A stretch of 64,000 bases of DNA, taken from assembly GCF_001428435.1 (NCBI RefSeq), contig NZ_LMSO01000010.1, positions 111,414 through 175,413 on the forward strand, written 5' to 3'. How positions within the stretch are numbered: position 1 is the first letter of the stretch; each line of letters starts with the position of its first letter. The translations under genes and the position numbers were made by a program. The stretch is from Arthrobacter sp. Soil782 (lineage in GTDB: Bacteria > Actinomycetota > Actinomycetes > Actinomycetales > Micrococcaceae). The notes under the pieces are model-generated. The model was given only the letters and a program-made list of their open reading frames with translations. It ran no database searches and had not been told where the DNA came from. This document shows positions 36,132 to 46,865 of this stretch, piece by piece.

Positions 36132-36862
36132 TACAGCGATGCCCGGTCGGAGTTCAGCATGACATCCAGCTCCTGGGTGCTAATACGGCGGAAAGCTCGG
36201 GCGCTGCCGCGCGTTGTCAGTGGGTTGCGGTCCAGAACCGCCACCTCGAGGGTTTTCGAACCGGGATGCTCCCTGGGCTGGGAGTTTGGACCGCCGTCAT
36301 AGCGAAGGGAGTCAACTGCTGCACGAATGCCTTCACCGAAATCCTGGTCAGCGTTCCAGCGGTCCTTGAGGGCTTCCACGACGGCGTCAGCCTGACCCCC
36401 CATCACAATGAAGCCGGTTTCATCGGCAATGGAACCGTCGAAGGTCAACCGATAGATGTGGTCCTGCGCACTGGACGCGCCGACCTCCGCCACCGCAAGC
36501 TCCACCTCGAACGGCTTGCTTTCAGCGGTGAAGACCGCGCCGAGGCTTTGCGCGTAGACGCTCGCAAGGCCGCGAGCAGTCACGTCCTCGCGGTCATACG
36601 AATAGCCGCGCACGTCCGCATACCGCACGCCGGCCTGGCGAAGACTCTCGAACTCGTTGTACTTGCCCACGGCAGCAAACGCTATGCGATCGTAGATCTC
36701 GCCAAGCTTGTGCAGCGAGGGTGAGGGATTTTCCGCGACCAGGGCGATGCCTTCCCTGCAGCTGAGAACAACGACGGACCGGCCGCGTGCAATCCCCTTA
36801 CGCGCGAAATCGGCTCGGTCCTTCATGAGTTGTTCGGGGGAAACGTAGAACTGCTGAGTCAT
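36131..36862 (-). CDS. prcA: Proteasome subunit alpha
   Basis: A 243-aa non-catalytic subunit that forms the outer gated rings of the 20S core. It opens with the gating segment [20 protein letters not shown], then the alpha-type [11 protein letters not shown]. The C-terminal tail is acidic/serine-rich. It starts 2 bases after the prcB stop and overlaps pafA. Confidence 0.96.
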   Translation of the reverse strand: MTQQFYVSPEQLMKDRADFARKGIARGRSVVVLSCREGIALVAENPSPSLHKLGEIYDRIAFAAVGKYNEFESLRQAGVRYADVRGYSYDREDVTARGLASVYAQSLGAVFTAESKPFEVELAVAEVGASSAQDHIYRLTFDGSIADETGFIVMGGQADAVVEALKDRWNADQDFGEGIRAAVDSLRYDGGPNSQPREHPGSKTLEVAVLDRNPLTTRGSARAFRRISTQELDVMLNSDRASL

Positions 36863-36864
36863 TA

Positions 36865-37686
36865 TTAAGCCTCCCGCCCTGAGACCGAGCGCGACGCGAT
36901 GATGTCCTCGGCGGCTTCCGCCAGCATTCGTTCGGGGATTCGCCGCGCTCCCGCACCGTTGACCGTGTAGACCACGGGCCAGAGCTGGCGCACGACGTCC
37001 GGGCCGCCCGTTGCGGAATCGTCATCGGCCGCGTCATACAGGGCTTCCACCGCCACCTTCACGGCGTCGTCTTCCCCGAGGTTGGGCTTCCACAGCTTCT
37101 TGAGTGCACCGCGGGCGAAAACGGAACCGGAGCCAACGGAATGGTGCTCCTGCTCTTCGTAACGGCCGCCGGTGACATCGAAGGAGAAAAGTCGTCCGAC
37201 CCTGCGGGTGGTATCGAAACCAGCGAAGAGCGGAACAACGGCCAGGCCCTGGAGCGCCAGCGGCAGGTTTGCCCTGATCATGGCGGCAAGGCGGTTCGCT
37301 TTACCGTCGAGGCTCATCCGTGTGCCCTCGATTTTCTCATAGTGCTCCAGTTCAACCTGGAACAGCCTCGTGATATCGAGCGCGATTCCAGCGCTTCCGG
37401 CGATCCCGAGGACCGAGAACATGTCCGCCGGAAAAACCTTCTCAATGTGGCGGCTGGCAATGATGTTGCCCATCGTTGCGCGCCGGTCACCGGCCATCAG
37501 CACGCCGCCCGCATAGGTGAGCGACACGATGGTTGTGGCGTGCGGCGCGAGGTCAGCGCCTCCGGCCGAATGGTTCGCTGCATTGCGGGCGGAGGGAAGC
37601 GCGGCTGGATTCTGTGCGGCGATGTAGTCGGAGAAAGAAGTGGAGGCGGCCCGGCCTATGGTTGCGGCCGCGTCTTCCGGCAGCAT
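36865..37686 (-). CDS. prcB: Proteasome subunit beta (catalytic)
   Basis: A 273-aa catalytic subunit. A propeptide of about 50 residues must be cleaved to free the N-terminal nucleophile Thr51 ([13 protein letters not shown]). Lys of the catalytic triad is replaced in register by the expected GDRRAT motif region. The residue before the cleavage site is Ala50 rather than the glycine usual at that position (HGTT in mycobacteria), read directly from GCC. Only 3 bases separate it from pup. Confidence 0.96.
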   Translation of the reverse strand: MLPEDAAATIGRAASTSFSDYIAAQNPAALPSARNAANHSAGGADLAPHATTIVSLTYAGGVLMAGDRRATMGNIIASRHIEKVFPADMFSVLGIAGSAGIALDITRLFQVELEHYEKIEGTRMSLDGKANRLAAMIRANLPLALQGLAVVPLFAGFDTTRRVGRLFSFDVTGGRYEEQEHHSVGSGSVFARGALKKLWKPNLGEDDAVKVAVEALYDAADDDSATGGPDVVRQLWPVVYTVNGAGARRIPERMLAEAAEDIIASRSVSGREA

Positions 37687-37689
37687 GCG

Positions 37690-37899
37690 CTACTGTCCAC
37701 CCTTCTGCACGAATCCCCGGACGAACTCTTCCGCGTTGGATTCAAGTACGCCGTCGATCTCATCCAGAAGGTCATCTACACCTTCGGTCTGGCTGCTGTC
37801 CTGCGACTGAGCGGCGGCAGGCGCCTGCGCAGCGTCGACGGTGGCCTCGTCCTGCTCCTCGGGGCGTGATCCGGTGTTCCGCTGATCCTGTGTTGCCAT
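37690..37899 (-). CDS. pup: Prokaryotic ubiquitin-like protein Pup
   Basis: A 69-aa disordered protein tag. The C-terminal half VDDLLDEIDGVLESNAEEFV forms the coiled-coil-binding helix recognised by the Arc ATPase, and the protein ends in QKGGQ. The terminal Gln means it must be deamidated by Dop before ligation. The ATG at 37899 follows AGAAGGG at good spacing. The frame is open far upstream, but that part overlaps dop on the same strand. Confidence 0.96.
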   Translation of the reverse strand: MATQDQRNTGSRPEEQDEATVDAAQAPAAAQSQDSSQTEGVDDLLDEIDGVLESNAEEFVRGFVQKGGQ

Positions 37900-37937
37900 G
37901 ATGAGAGCCCTTCTCTTCGGCCTGTTGTCGGCTACTT

Positions 37938-39587
37938 CTATGGTGCCATGCTGGGTTCCGGACCGCGCTGCAGCCGGGACACAAATTCCTCCGCCGTCCG
38001 CGAACCGGCGAACAATTCCTCCGTCAACGCGGCCGTCCCGCGAAGTGGTTCGCGCGTCTGGATACGCTGAAGCCTTCGCTGCGACGGCAGTTCGAAGATA
38101 ATGGAATCCCAGCTCGCACCAACCACTTCCTTCGGGAAGGCCGAGATACAGCGTCCGCGAAAGTAGGCCCGCGTGTCCGTGGGGGGATCCGTGACTGCCG
38201 CAACGACGTCGTCGTCGCTCACCAGGCGTTCCATTGCGTTCCTGGCAGCGAGACGGTAATAGATGCCCTTGTCCGGCCTGAGATCCGCGTACTGCAGGTC
38301 GATAAGCGCCAGCCGTGGATCTTTCCAACCGAGGCCATCCCGGTCACGGTATGCCTGTAATACTTTCAGCTTGGCGACCCAGTCCACCTGACCGGCAGCT
38401 TCCATGGGATCTCGACGCAGCGTTTCAAGCAGGGACTCCCACCGGGCAAGCACATCCGCTGTTTGTGCATCTCCCCCGCCCTGGGCGGTCACTGCGGACC
38501 GTGCAGCTTCGAGATACATCTGCTGAACGTCGAGGGCTGTCACCCTTCGACCATCGGTGAGTCTGATGAGGTGACGCAGGGAGGGGTCGTGACTGACCGC
38601 CTGCAGTTCCCGGACCGGTTCGGCAATTTCCGGGATGGGAACCAGCTCATGTTCGATCAGCGACAGAATAAGCGAGGTAGTTCCGAGCTTCAGATAGTTG
38701 GATACCTCGCTCAGATTCGCATCACCGATGATGACATGCAGTCGGCGATACTTCTCGGCGACCGCGTGCGGCTCGTCCCGTGTATTGATGATCGGCCTGC
38801 GGACGGTGGTTTCCAGACCAACTTCATTCTCGAAGAAGTCTGCCCGCTGGCTCAGCTGGAAACCGGGCTGCTGATTAAGGGAACCCATACCCACCCGTCC
38901 CGCTCCGCACATGACCTGGCGGGTTACGAAGAACGGGATCAATGCGGCGGCGATCCTGCCGAAGGGAACGCTTCGGGGTACAAGGTAGTTTTCGTGGGAC
39001 CCGTACGAAACACTCTTGCTGTCGGTGTTGTTCTTGTAGAGGATGACGGGCGCGAAGCCGTGGGTAGCCGCGATACGGGCCATGGCGCGCTGCACAACAA
39101 CGTCTCCGGCACGATCCCAGCGCACAACATCCAGCGGGTTCGTTACCTCCGGACTTGAGTACTCCGGGTGGGCGTGGTCCACGTAAAGCCGCGCGCCGTT
39201 ACTCAGGACGAGGTTCATCAGCACCGCAGCATCTTCCGAAGGATCGGTGCCCCCCTGGTCAACGAGGGCGACCTCCTCCGCCGTGAGCACTGGGGGTTCA
39301 TCGGTGAGCTGGGAAGAGTCAGCGACGGACCGTCCCATCTGCCAGCCGCGGGCGTCGGACAGCGGGGCTTCGTCCGTGTAGTCCCAACGGGTACCGGCGA
39401 GATTCCCCAAACCTTCGCGCAGTGTTGCAGCGTACGCGTTCACAACCTGTGTGGAAAGCACGGTTGCATTCGCATCGGAGATACCGGGAGCGATGATTCC
39501 GTATTCGGTTTCAGTGCCCATGACACGGTGGACGGTCAGAGGCGGCACATCGACTGTTGATGCAGCAGTGGATGAAGGTTCGGTCAC
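37938..39587 (-). CDS. dop: Pup deamidase/depupylase Dop
   Basis: A 549-aa homologue of PafA that converts Pup-Gln to Pup-Glu and removes Pup from conjugates. [14 protein letters not shown] is the nucleotide/metal motif. The Dop-specific loop after residue 60 contains [17 protein letters not shown]. Asp137 in [17 protein letters not shown] corresponds to PafA Asp57, and [19 protein letters not shown] follows. The GTG start overlaps the arc stop by 4 bases, so the two are coupled. Confidence 0.97.
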   Translation of the reverse strand: MTEPSSTAASTVDVPPLTVHRVMGTETEYGIIAPGISDANATVLSTQVVNAYAATLREGLGNLAGTRWDYTDEAPLSDARGWQMGRSVADSSQLTDEPPVLTAEEVALVDQGGTDPSEDAAVLMNLVLSNGARLYVDHAHPEYSSPEVTNPLDVVRWDRAGDVVVQRAMARIAATHGFAPVILYKNNTDSKSVSYGSHENYLVPRSVPFGRIAAALIPFFVTRQVMCGAGRVGMGSLNQQPGFQLSQRADFFENEVGLETTVRRPIINTRDEPHAVAEKYRRLHVIIGDANLSEVSNYLKLGTTSLILSLIEHELVPIPEIAEPVRELQAVSHDPSLRHLIRLTDGRRVTALDVQQMYLEAARSAVTAQGGGDAQTADVLARWESLLETLRRDPMEAAGQVDWVAKLKVLQAYRDRDGLGWKDPRLALIDLQYADLRPDKGIYYRLAARNAMERLVSDDDVVAAVTDPPTDTRAYFRGRCISAFPKEVVGASWDSIIFELPSQRRLQRIQTREPLRGTAALTEELFAGSRTAEEFVSRLQRGPEPSMAP

Positions 39588-41368
39588 AGATACTGCCCGG
39601 TGTTAGCAGTGGTTTCGATGGTCTTGCCCGGTTCCTGCCCTGCCTTGCCCTGCACGATGGTCCGGATGTACGTGATGCGCTCACCCTTCTTGCCCGAGAT
39701 GCGCGCCCAGTCATCGGGATTTGTGGTGTTCGGCATGTCCTCGTGTTCGCGGAACTCGTCCACCACGGCTTGCAGCAGGTGCTCGATTCGCAACCCCTTC
39801 TGACCGTTCAGCAGGAAGTCCTTGATTGCGCTCTTCTTCGCGCGGTCCACCACGTTCTGGATGACTGCGCCGGAGTTGAAGTCCTTGAAGTAGAGCATCT
39901 CCGTGTCACCGTTGGCGTAGGTCACCTCCAGGTACTCGTTCGATTTCTCCGTCGAATACATCTTCTCCACAGTGCGGCGGACCATAGCCTGGATGGCGGC
40001 AGCGGTGCTGCCGCCATATTCGGCGAGATCATCCCTGTGAAGGGGTAGGTTGCCGGTCACGTACTTCGCAAAAATCTCCGCCGCACCCTCAGCATCCGGT
40101 CGGTTGATCTTGATCTTCACATCGAGGCGTCCCGGGCGGAGGATGGCTGGATCGATCATGTCCTCACGGTTCGAAGCACCGATCACGATGACGTTCTCCA
40201 GCTTCTCGACACCGTCGATCTCGCTGAGCAGCTGCGGCACGATGGTTGTCTCTACATCGGATGACACTCCGGTACCGCGCGTGCGGAACAGCGAATCCAT
40301 TTCGTCGAAAAAGACGACAACGGGCGAGCCGTCCGAAGCTTTCTCTCGTGCACGGGCAAAAATCAGCCGAATGTGCCGTTCGGTCTCACCGACATACTTG
40401 TCCAGCAGCTCGGGACCCTTGATGTTAAGGAAGTAACTGCGGGTTTCCTCTGATCCGGTACGCTCGATTGCCCTCGCCGCCAACGAATTGGCTACGGCTT
40501 TGGCGATGAGCGTTTTGCCGCACCCTGGCGGACCATAGAGCAGAATCCCCTTGGGAGCCTTCAACCCGTGCTCGCGGTAGAGGTCCGGGTGGAGGAAAGG
40601 CAGCTCGACGGCGTCGCGAATCTGCTCAATCTGCGGTCCCAGACCTCCAATATCCTCGTAAGCAATGTCAGGCACTTCTTCGAGAACGAGGTTCTCCACC
40701 TCAGAACGTGCAATCTTCTCCAGCGCATAACCAGTCCGGTTGTCCACGGACAATGCATCCCCGACACGGATCTTCTGCTGCTGCAATGGGCCGCTCAACC
40801 GGACTACGCGCTCTTCGTCGGCGCGCCCGATGACCAAAACCCTGTCCTTGCCGAGCAGCTCCTTGGTGGTCACCAGTTCGCCGGCGCGCTCGAATGAAAG
40901 CGCCGCGACGATTGTCAAGGACTCGTTCAGCAGAACTTCCTGCCCGGGCATCAGCTGGTCCATGTTCACAAGCGGACTGACAGCGACCCGCAGCTTCCGG
41001 CCCGACTGGAAGATGTCAGCGCTGACCTGTTGTGCGGCCTGAGCACCGTTAGCCTCGCCGGACGAAATACGGGCGTTCACTTCGATGACAGTCGCGAAGC
41101 TGAAGGGCGCGGCCCCCTCTTTTTCGAGGGCCGCCTTGAGCCGAACAATTTCGGTCCGGGCGGCTTCCAGCGCCGAAACAAGCTTGGAGTTGTTCTGCGT
41201 GGCGGACGCCAGTTGTCGATCAATGTGCCGAAGCTTGTCCCGCAGGACATTGATCTGGCGCTGCGCAACTGCCAGCTGTCCGTCGGTCGGAGCCGGGTTG
41301 GCATTGGGCGCGGACCGAGGCGTTCCGGACTCATTACTCGATGTATCCAACGCGATCGCCACCTTCAC
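39584..41368 (-). CDS. arc: Proteasome-associated AAA ATPase (Arc/Mpa)
   Basis: A 594-aa hexameric unfoldase that captures pupylated proteins and threads them into the 20S core. An N-terminal coiled coil (about 32-85) binds Pup, followed by the OB double ring (about 90-230). The AAA module has GPPGCGKT (279-286) and the Walker B FFDEMDS (about 353-359). The protein ends in GQYL, the C-terminal tail that docks on the proteasome. Start is GTG (KVAIALD follows); a second GTG two codons on is possible. Confidence 0.96.
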   Translation of the reverse strand: MKVAIALDTSSNESGTPRSAPNANPAPTDGQLAVAQRQINVLRDKLRHIDRQLASATQNNSKLVSALEAARTEIVRLKAALEKEGAAPFSFATVIEVNARISSGEANGAQAAQQVSADIFQSGRKLRVAVSPLVNMDQLMPGQEVLLNESLTIVAALSFERAGELVTTKELLGKDRVLVIGRADEERVVRLSGPLQQQKIRVGDALSVDNRTGYALEKIARSEVENLVLEEVPDIAYEDIGGLGPQIEQIRDAVELPFLHPDLYREHGLKAPKGILLYGPPGCGKTLIAKAVANSLAARAIERTGSEETRSYFLNIKGPELLDKYVGETERHIRLIFARAREKASDGSPVVVFFDEMDSLFRTRGTGVSSDVETTIVPQLLSEIDGVEKLENVIVIGASNREDMIDPAILRPGRLDVKIKINRPDAEGAAEIFAKYVTGNLPLHRDDLAEYGGSTAAAIQAMVRRTVEKMYSTEKSNEYLEVTYANGDTEMLYFKDFNSGAVIQNVVDRAKKSAIKDFLLNGQKGLRIEHLLQAVVDEFREHEDMPNTTNPDDWARISGKKGERITYIRTIVQGKAGQEPGKTIETTANTGQYL

Positions 41369-41458
41369 CGTTGTCTGTTGCGTTCTCTTTTGACCATAGC
41401 GCAGTGCACATCGGATTATGCCGATAGTGACAACTTCGTCATCTCGGAAGCGCTCGGG

Positions 41459-42550
41459 TCAGTCGGTCTGCCGGGATGCCTCGGATTCACGCCGGAACTG
41501 CGCCTCCTCGTCAGACAATGCGCCGCGCTGGATGGTCGAACTTGCATCACGCGCGACCCGCCGCAGCCGTTTGTCCGACACTGAGCGCTCGCCCACCGCC
41601 TGCGGCGTCCAGGCGTTGAGGTCTTCTTCACTGAATCCGGTCTTTGACGGTCGGCGCTTCGTGCTGATTCCGGTCACTCCGTGCGCGAGACGGCGGGTAA
41701 TGAGCAGGAATCCGGTATGCGCCACCATCCGGTGGTCGGGGCGCACAGCCAGTCCTTCAAGGTGCCACCCACGCACCATCGACTCCCACGCGTCCGGTTC
41801 AATGAACCGGCCATCGGCGCGGATCGCCTCCGCTGTCCGGGAAAGCTGGGTAACGGTGGCCACATAGCTGATCCACACTCCGCCCGGTGCCAGCACGGTG
41901 GCGACGGCGTCAAGGCACTCCCATGGCGCGAGCATGTCCAGAACGACGCGGTCAACGCTTCCCGGCTGCTCCGTTTCCAGAACCCGCTCCTGGAAATCCC
42001 CGAGCGTGATCTGCCAGGCGGGATGTTCGCCGCCGAAGATCGTTTCGACATTGCCTTTGGCGATGTCCGCGAATTCCTCGCGGCGTTCGAACGAGTGCAG
42101 GTATCCGTTGTCACCGACCGCGCGGAGCAGCGAGATGGACAGTGCACCCGAACCCACACCGGCTTCCACTACCCGGGCTCCGGGAAAGATGTCTGCCATG
42201 GTGATGATCTGACCGGCATCCTTGGGGTAGACAACCGCAGCGCCGCGAGGCATCGACAAGACGAAGTCGGACAGCAGCGGGCGGAGTGCCTGATACTGCC
42301 CGCCGGTGGTGTTGGTGACGATTGTTCCTTCAGGAATGCCGATCAGCTGGTCGTGGCTGAGAAACCCCTTGTGAGTGTGGAATGCACCGCCCGGAGTCAG
42401 GGTAACGGTGTTCATTCGCCCCTTCTCGTCGGTCAGCTGTACGCGCTCACCGGGACGCAGCGGCCCTCGGCGGGCTGCCGCGCCGTGGGGTTGCGGTGCA
42501 AAGCGCTGGTTTGACGGAGCCTCATCCGTCTCATGCTGGCTGGTGTTCAT
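41459..42550 (-). CDS. trmI: tRNA (adenine-58-N1) methyltransferase TrmI
   Basis: A 363-aa SAM enzyme that makes m1A58 in the tRNA T-loop. The N-terminal domain (GPLRPGERVQLTDEKGR) precedes the Rossmann motif VVEAGVGSGALSISLL and VLDMLAPW. The ATG at 42550 is set by GGAGGACTCC just before it; an upstream ATG would overlap the M50 gene. A C-terminal extension of ~60 charged residues is present. TrmI is commonly encoded directly before arc in actinobacteria, as here. Confidence 0.92.
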   Translation of the reverse strand: MNTSQHETDEAPSNQRFAPQPHGAAARRGPLRPGERVQLTDEKGRMNTVTLTPGGAFHTHKGFLSHDQLIGIPEGTIVTNTTGGQYQALRPLLSDFVLSMPRGAAVVYPKDAGQIITMADIFPGARVVEAGVGSGALSISLLRAVGDNGYLHSFERREEFADIAKGNVETIFGGEHPAWQITLGDFQERVLETEQPGSVDRVVLDMLAPWECLDAVATVLAPGGVWISYVATVTQLSRTAEAIRADGRFIEPDAWESMVRGWHLEGLAVRPDHRMVAHTGFLLITRRLAHGVTGISTKRRPSKTGFSEEDLNAWTPQAVGERSVSDKRLRRVARDASSTIQRGALSDEEAQFRRESEASRQTD

Positions 42551-42614
42551 GGAGTCCTCCGGTGGTTCTGCTGAGGCAACCTGACGGCGCCCGTGTTCGT
42601 GGGTATGCGTAGTG

Positions 42615-43769
42615 TCAGTTACTGCCTGGTTGAGCACGGCCTGTGATAGCCGCGATGACAACGGACTGATGCAGAACGCCGGTGACCGACCCTTGCCGGT
42701 CTGTCACCGCGTACTCACTTCCGGCCAGCCTGGCCAGATACTGCACCAGTTCCTGCCCTTCGGCAAATTCAGGCACGTAGGCGCCCGGCGCGAGCGCGCG
42801 CGCGACAGCATTCGCCGACGTACCCTCGGCCTGCGTGTCGGGGACGGCCGTCAGCGCGCCTTGGTCCACCACCGCTTCCGGCAGTCCATCCGGGCTGGTC
42901 AGGACGACCTCGTGCCCTGGCCGGTCGGCGAGCAGCCGCCGGACCCGCTGGACGGAGGTTCCCGCCGGGACGCTCACCGCGGGACGCTTCAATCTCCCTG
43001 CGCTGACCTCGGGTAGTCTCAGCCGCATCTGCGCGTTGGCTATCGCTGAGCTGGCCCCAAGCCATAGGAAACCGCCCATAACGACGGCGACAATCACCGT
43101 GACGGTGCTGGGTTGGGAACCGCCAAGAAGCGGCACCAGCACAACGGCAGCAACGAGGAGGACGGCGATAGCCCTCCCTGTCCAGCCGGCGGCCACCGTT
43201 CCTTTTTCCTGGCTGCCGGTAGCACGCCAAACAGCAGATTCGACGATCCGTCCGCCGTCGAGGGGCAGGCCGGGCAGTACGTTGAAGGCCGCGACAAGGA
43301 AGTTGGCCCAGATCAGGATATTGGCCAGGAGATTTGCCACGCCGGTTGGTTCGATGATGACCAGCGCTCCCCAGCCGGCGACAGCAAGGACCAGGTTGGC
43401 TGCGGGTCCCGCCATGGCAACGACCAATGACCTGCCGGGGCTGGCGGCGAAGTTTTCAAACTGGGTGTGTCCGCCCCAGAGATTCAGGACGATACGTGTG
43501 GTCGGCCACCCGAACCTTCGGGCTGAGAGCGCGTGTGCAAGTTCATGTATGAGGACGGACGCTGCGAGCAGGACGGCATAGGTGAGGGCAACGCCGTACG
43601 CGCCCAAGCCAATGGCAGGGTACAGGTCTGCCACCTGCGGGCCGAAGACGATGACCACGAAAGCCGTGATGATGAACCATGACCATGCCAGTACAACCGG
43701 AATGCCGAAGATCCGCCCTAGCGGAATACCTTCCTGGCGTACGGGCTCAGGGCGTCGTGACCTGTTCAC
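42615..43769 (-). CDS. Site-2 protease (M50) with CBS domains, Rip3-like
   Basis: A 384-aa intramembrane metalloprotease. The zinc motif HELAH (75-79) and the second ligand region NVLPGLPLDGG (Asp171) are in place. Membrane helices lie at about 25-42, 60-78, 115-140, 148-165 and 195-230. The C-terminal third holds CBS-type repeats (RLKRPAVSVPAGTSVQRV... and LARLAGSEYAVTDRQGSV). The HAD gene overlaps its start by 4 bases. Substrates, probably anti-sigma factors, are not known. Confidence 0.9.
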   Translation of the reverse strand: MNRSRRPEPVRQEGIPLGRIFGIPVVLAWSWFIITAFVVIVFGPQVADLYPAIGLGAYGVALTYAVLLAASVLIHELAHALSARRFGWPTTRIVLNLWGGHTQFENFAASPGRSLVVAMAGPAANLVLAVAGWGALVIIEPTGVANLLANILIWANFLVAAFNVLPGLPLDGGRIVESAVWRATGSQEKGTVAAGWTGRAIAVLLVAAVVLVPLLGGSQPSTVTVIVAVVMGGFLWLGASSAIANAQMRLRLPEVSAGRLKRPAVSVPAGTSVQRVRRLLADRPGHEVVLTSPDGLPEAVVDQGALTAVPDTQAEGTSANAVARALAPGAYVPEFAEGQELVQYLARLAGSEYAVTDRQGSVTGVLHQSVVIAAITGRAQPGSN

Positions 43770-44536
43770 GCAGTTGCCCTTTCGCCTGTAGCGCGTCCAG
43801 CGTGGAAGTGGACGAGGTCTTCAACATCTTCCACGGTGCGTCCGGCGAGGCTGGTCCACTGTTGGTCAGCAGATTCAGCGGGCAAGGCAACGAAGTGAGG
43901 TACGCCAAGGGTGACTAGTCCGGCGGCCCTGGCTGATGTGACCCCGGGAAGGGAATCCTCGATGGCCACCACGCGCTCCTTGTGCAGCATGCGACCCTCC
44001 GAGAGGAAGTCAAAGGCCCTCTGGTATGCCTCGGGATCGGGCTTTCCCCGGGCTACCTGGTCACCGGTTACCAACAATTCGAACGTACCCTCTGGCAGGT
44101 GGCGTGACACCTCGAGCGCCAATTGCTGCTCGGACATCGTGACCAGTGCACAGGGAATCCCGGCCTGCCGCAGGGCGGTCAAGAGTTCGCGGGCACCCGG
44201 ACGCCACGGAACCGACTCGCTGACCCTTGCTGTCACCTGTGTCGTGAGCGTGTCAATGATCTCGCGCACGCTCAACCTGACACCAGCGGCCTGCAACACG
44301 CCGGCCGAAAAGGTGAGTGCCTGGCCTACCAGGCCCGTTGCCTGCTCATCGGACCAGGATCCGCCGTGGGCGGCGACCAGCGCACGCTCAGCTTCAATCC
44401 AGTACGGTTCGGTATCCACGATCGTGCCGTCCATGTCCCACAGCACAGCCTGAAGGATGCGCTCCGCGGAAGTACGGTGCTCGGCATGCTGTCCGTTATC
44501 TGAGGGCACAGCCGTATTGCTGAAAGGGGCGACCAT
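43766..44536 (-). CDS. HAD-superfamily phosphatase (beta-phosphoglucomutase-like)
   Basis: A 256-aa hydrolase. The nucleophile motif is WDMDGTIVD (Asp34 and Asp36). ALVTMSEQQ is the motif II Thr/Ser region, and GKPDPEAY with VVAIEDSLPGV gives motifs III and IV. An N-terminal helical cap lies between. A TAGACT box ends 6 bases before the ATG. The stop overlaps the M50 gene start. The substrate is unknown. Confidence 0.88.
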   Translation of the reverse strand: MVAPFSNTAVPSDNGQHAEHRTSAERILQAVLWDMDGTIVDTEPYWIEAERALVAAHGGSWSDEQATGLVGQALTFSAGVLQAAGVRLSVREIIDTLTTQVTARVSESVPWRPGARELLTALRQAGIPCALVTMSEQQLALEVSRHLPEGTFELLVTGDQVARGKPDPEAYQRAFDFLSEGRMLHKERVVAIEDSLPGVTSARAAGLVTLGVPHFVALPAESADQQWTSLAGRTVEDVEDLVHFHAGRATGERATA

Positions 44537-44542
44537 CCCCCA

Positions 44543-44548
44543 AGTCTA
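44543..44548 (-). promoter_or_regulatory. -10 box TAGACT, leaderless promoter of the HAD gene
   Basis: TAGACT ends 6 bases before the ATG and could drive the whole HAD-M50-trmI-arc run. Confidence 0.5.
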
Positions 44549-44628
44549 CGGGGCCACGCAGGGCCGGCCGGCGGGTCCGCTCTGCGCGAAGCTGCGTTGG
44601 CACGCCTGACACGACAGCGGCGGAGGAT

Positions 44629-44634
44629 TAGGGT
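44629..44634 (+). promoter_or_regulatory. -10 box TAGGGT, leaderless promoter of the PAC2 gene
   Basis: TAGGGT ends 6 bases before the GTG start. Confidence 0.5.
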
Positions 44635-44640
44635 GAAACG

Positions 44641-45537
44641 GTGAGTACGTTTGAAGACAACCAGACTCAGGGTGTTCCTGACGGCATTCCCGGTTTGTTC
44701 CCGGAGACGGAAACCGGAGGAAGAGTCACGGTCATGCTCGCCGCGTTCGAGGGATGGAATGATGCCGGCGAAGCTGCCAGCGATGCTCTGAAGTTTCTCG
44801 GAACGCAGTGGGGCGGGGAAAAGATCTCGACCATCGATGCCGACGAGTTCTACGATTTCCAATTCACCCGGCCCGTCATCAGGCGCAATAGCTCCGGACT
44901 GCGGCGCATTAAATGGCCCACCACCCGCATTAGCAAGGCCTCAGTGCCTGAAAGTAACCTGGACGTCATCCTGGTCCACGGTGTCGAACCGTCCTACAAA
45001 TGGCGCGGATACACAGCCGAGCTGGTGGGTATGGCCAAGGAACTCGACGTCGACTGCCTTGTCCTGGTCGGTGCGCTCCTCGCGGATGTGCCGCACACCC
45101 GTCCGATTCCGGTCACGGTGTCTTCCGACGACGAACTCATTCGCGAGTCGCTCAACGTCGAGGCCTCCACCTACGAGGGACCGATCGGCATTGTGGGAGT
45201 GCTTGCGGAGGTGGGCCAGCTCGCTGACATACCCACCCTGTCCATGTGGGCGGCTGTCCCCCACTACGTCGGACAGTCACCGTCCCCGAAAGCCCAGCTC
45301 GCCCTGTTGAACCGGCTTGAAGAACTACTCCGCGTTGGCCTGGACACGCAGGCACTCGCAGAGGAAGCCGAAGCATGGGAGCGGGGAGTGGATGAGCTGT
45401 CCACTGAGGACCCGGAGGTGGCGGCATACGTGCGCCAGCTCGAGGAGGCAAAGGACACCGCTGACCTTCCGGAGGCAAGCGGCGAATCAATTGCACGTGA
45501 GTTTGAGCGTTACCTCAAGAAACGCCGTAAGGACTAG
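44641..45537 (+). CDS. PAC2 family protein
   Basis: A 298-aa protein related to eukaryotic proteasome-assembly chaperone 2. [16 protein letters not shown] and [12 protein letters not shown] are family segments, with [10 protein letters not shown] and [10 protein letters not shown] further on. The C-terminal ~60 residues form a charged helix. The bacterial role is not settled. It lies divergent from the HAD gene at the head of the proteasome run and convergent with mshC (4-base CTAG overlap). GTG start. Confidence 0.9.
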   Translation: MSTFEDNQTQGVPDGIPGLFPETETGGRVTVMLAAFEGWNDAGEAASDALKFLGTQWGGEKISTIDADEFYDFQFTRPVIRRNSSGLRRIKWPTTRISKASVPESNLDVILVHGVEPSYKWRGYTAELVGMAKELDVDCLVLVGALLADVPHTRPIPVTVSSDDELIRESLNVEASTYEGPIGIVGVLAEVGQLADIPTLSMWAAVPHYVGQSPSPKAQLALLNRLEELLRVGLDTQALAEEAEAWERGVDELSTEDPEVAAYVRQLEEAKDTADLPEASGESIAREFERYLKKRRKD

Positions 45538-46817
45538 TCCTTCAGCCGGATCCCCAGCAGCGCGTCGAAAGCTTCAGCAGCCAGCTGCGCGCCTGAGTCT
45601 GTTCCTGCGAGGTGCGCTGTTTCAGCGCACCAGCGATCCACTGCCAGCAGGGCCGCCGGAGCATCAAGGTCATCCGTCAACGCCGCCCGCATCGCTCCGA
45701 CAAGATCCTCTACCGATTCCACCGTTGCTCCGGCGAGTGCGGCCCGCCACGTATCCAGCCTGTAGCGCGCGGTATCCAGACCGATCGATGTCCACGACCA
45801 GTCGGAACGGTAGTGGTTCGCGAGGATGGCGAGGCGAATGGCAGCTGGATCGGTTCCGGCTTCGCGCAATGCAGAGACCAGCACCAGATTGCCTTTGGAC
45901 TTGCTCATTTTCTCGCCGTCAAGCCCTACCATGCCCGCATGCGCGTAGTGGCGAGCAAGCGGACGCCCGGAAATGGCCTGAGCGTGGCCAGAGCTCATTT
46001 CGTGGTGGGGAAACATCAGGTCCGCTCCCCCGCCCTGCACCGCGAAAGGCGCCGGGAGATGCTGGAGCGCAATCACCGAGCACTCGATGTGCCAGCCTGG
46101 CCTTCCGTCGCCGAGGGACGCACCGTCCCACGCCGGCTCCGACGGACGGGCGACCCGCCAGAGCAGGGGGTCGAGCGCATTGCGCTTTCCCGGTCGGGCA
46201 GGATCGCCACCGCGCTCGGCGAAGGTGGGAATCATCTCGTCTTCGCCCAGATGCGAGATGAAGCCCAGCTTCCACTGCGTTTCTCCGACGGCGTCCGATA
46301 GTTCCGTTGCCTGGTCGACGGAGAAGTACACATCGCCGTCGGGGTCGGTTTCGGAGCCCGGAACGCGGTACGCGAGGTCGCGCTTCAGCAAATCCTCGAT
46401 GACCGGGACAATGGCAGCGACGGATTCGACTGCTCCCACGTAGTGGGCGGGAGCGAGGACGTTGAGCGCTTCCATGTCCGCTCGGAAAAGGTCCGTTTGC
46501 GAGCGGGCGAGATCCATCCAATCGACGTTGGTGGCGCTGGCGCGCTCGAGCAGCGGATCATCTACGTCTGTCACGTTCTGGACGTAGTCCACCGCGGACC
46601 CGGCATCCCGCCAGAGCCGGTTCAGCAGGTCGAATGCCACGTAGGTGGCCGCGTGGCCCATATGCGTGGCGTCGTAGGGGGTGATTCCGCAGACATACAA
46701 TCCCTGTCGCTGCCCAGCGGGAAGCTCTATGAAGCGCTTCAGGGCGCTGTCCCACAGGCGAATGGGAGGAGGGCTGCCGGGCAGGCCCGGAACGGTCCGG
46801 GAATTCCAGGAAATCAC
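45534..46817 (-). CDS. mshC: Cysteine:glucosaminyl-inositol ligase MshC
   Basis: A 427-aa ATP-dependent ligase of mycothiol synthesis that couples cysteine to GlcN-inositol. It derives from the cysteinyl-tRNA synthetase fold: zinc Cys43 in YVCGITPYD, the HIGH-like THMGHA (51-56), and KMSKSKGN. The anticodon-binding domain is cut short, as expected for MshC and unlike CysS. Opening [15 protein letters not shown] fits MshC. GTG start with TAAGGT ending 6 bases upstream. Confidence 0.94.
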   Translation of the reverse strand: MISWNSRTVPGLPGSPPPIRLWDSALKRFIELPAGQRQGLYVCGITPYDATHMGHAATYVAFDLLNRLWRDAGSAVDYVQNVTDVDDPLLERASATNVDWMDLARSQTDLFRADMEALNVLAPAHYVGAVESVAAIVPVIEDLLKRDLAYRVPGSETDPDGDVYFSVDQATELSDAVGETQWKLGFISHLGEDEMIPTFAERGGDPARPGKRNALDPLLWRVARPSEPAWDGASLGDGRPGWHIECSVIALQHLPAPFAVQGGGADLMFPHHEMSSGHAQAISGRPLARHYAHAGMVGLDGEKMSKSKGNLVLVSALREAGTDPAAIRLAILANHYRSDWSWTSIGLDTARYRLDTWRAALAGATVESVEDLVGAMRAALTDDLDAPAALLAVDRWCAETAHLAGTDSGAQLAAEAFDALLGIRLKD

Positions 46818-46823
46818 TGTTCT

Positions 46824-46829
46824 ACCTTA
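46824..46829 (-). promoter_or_regulatory. -10 box TAAGGT, leaderless promoter of mshC
   Basis: TAAGGT ends 6 bases before the mshC GTG. Confidence 0.5.
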
Positions 46830-46865
46830 CGGGGTTGGATGCTGGCGATCGGCGCGACAGACGCG

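Noticed and set aside
37900..38328. Upstream extension of the Pup frame to a 212-aa protein
   Set aside because: It overlaps the C-terminal part of dop. Pup is a ~69-aa protein with its own ribosome-binding site at 37899.
34770..41368. The Pup-proteasome cluster as a novel system
   Set aside because: It is a known actinobacterial system in its usual gene order. Only the PrcB -1 residue and context genes were worth noting.
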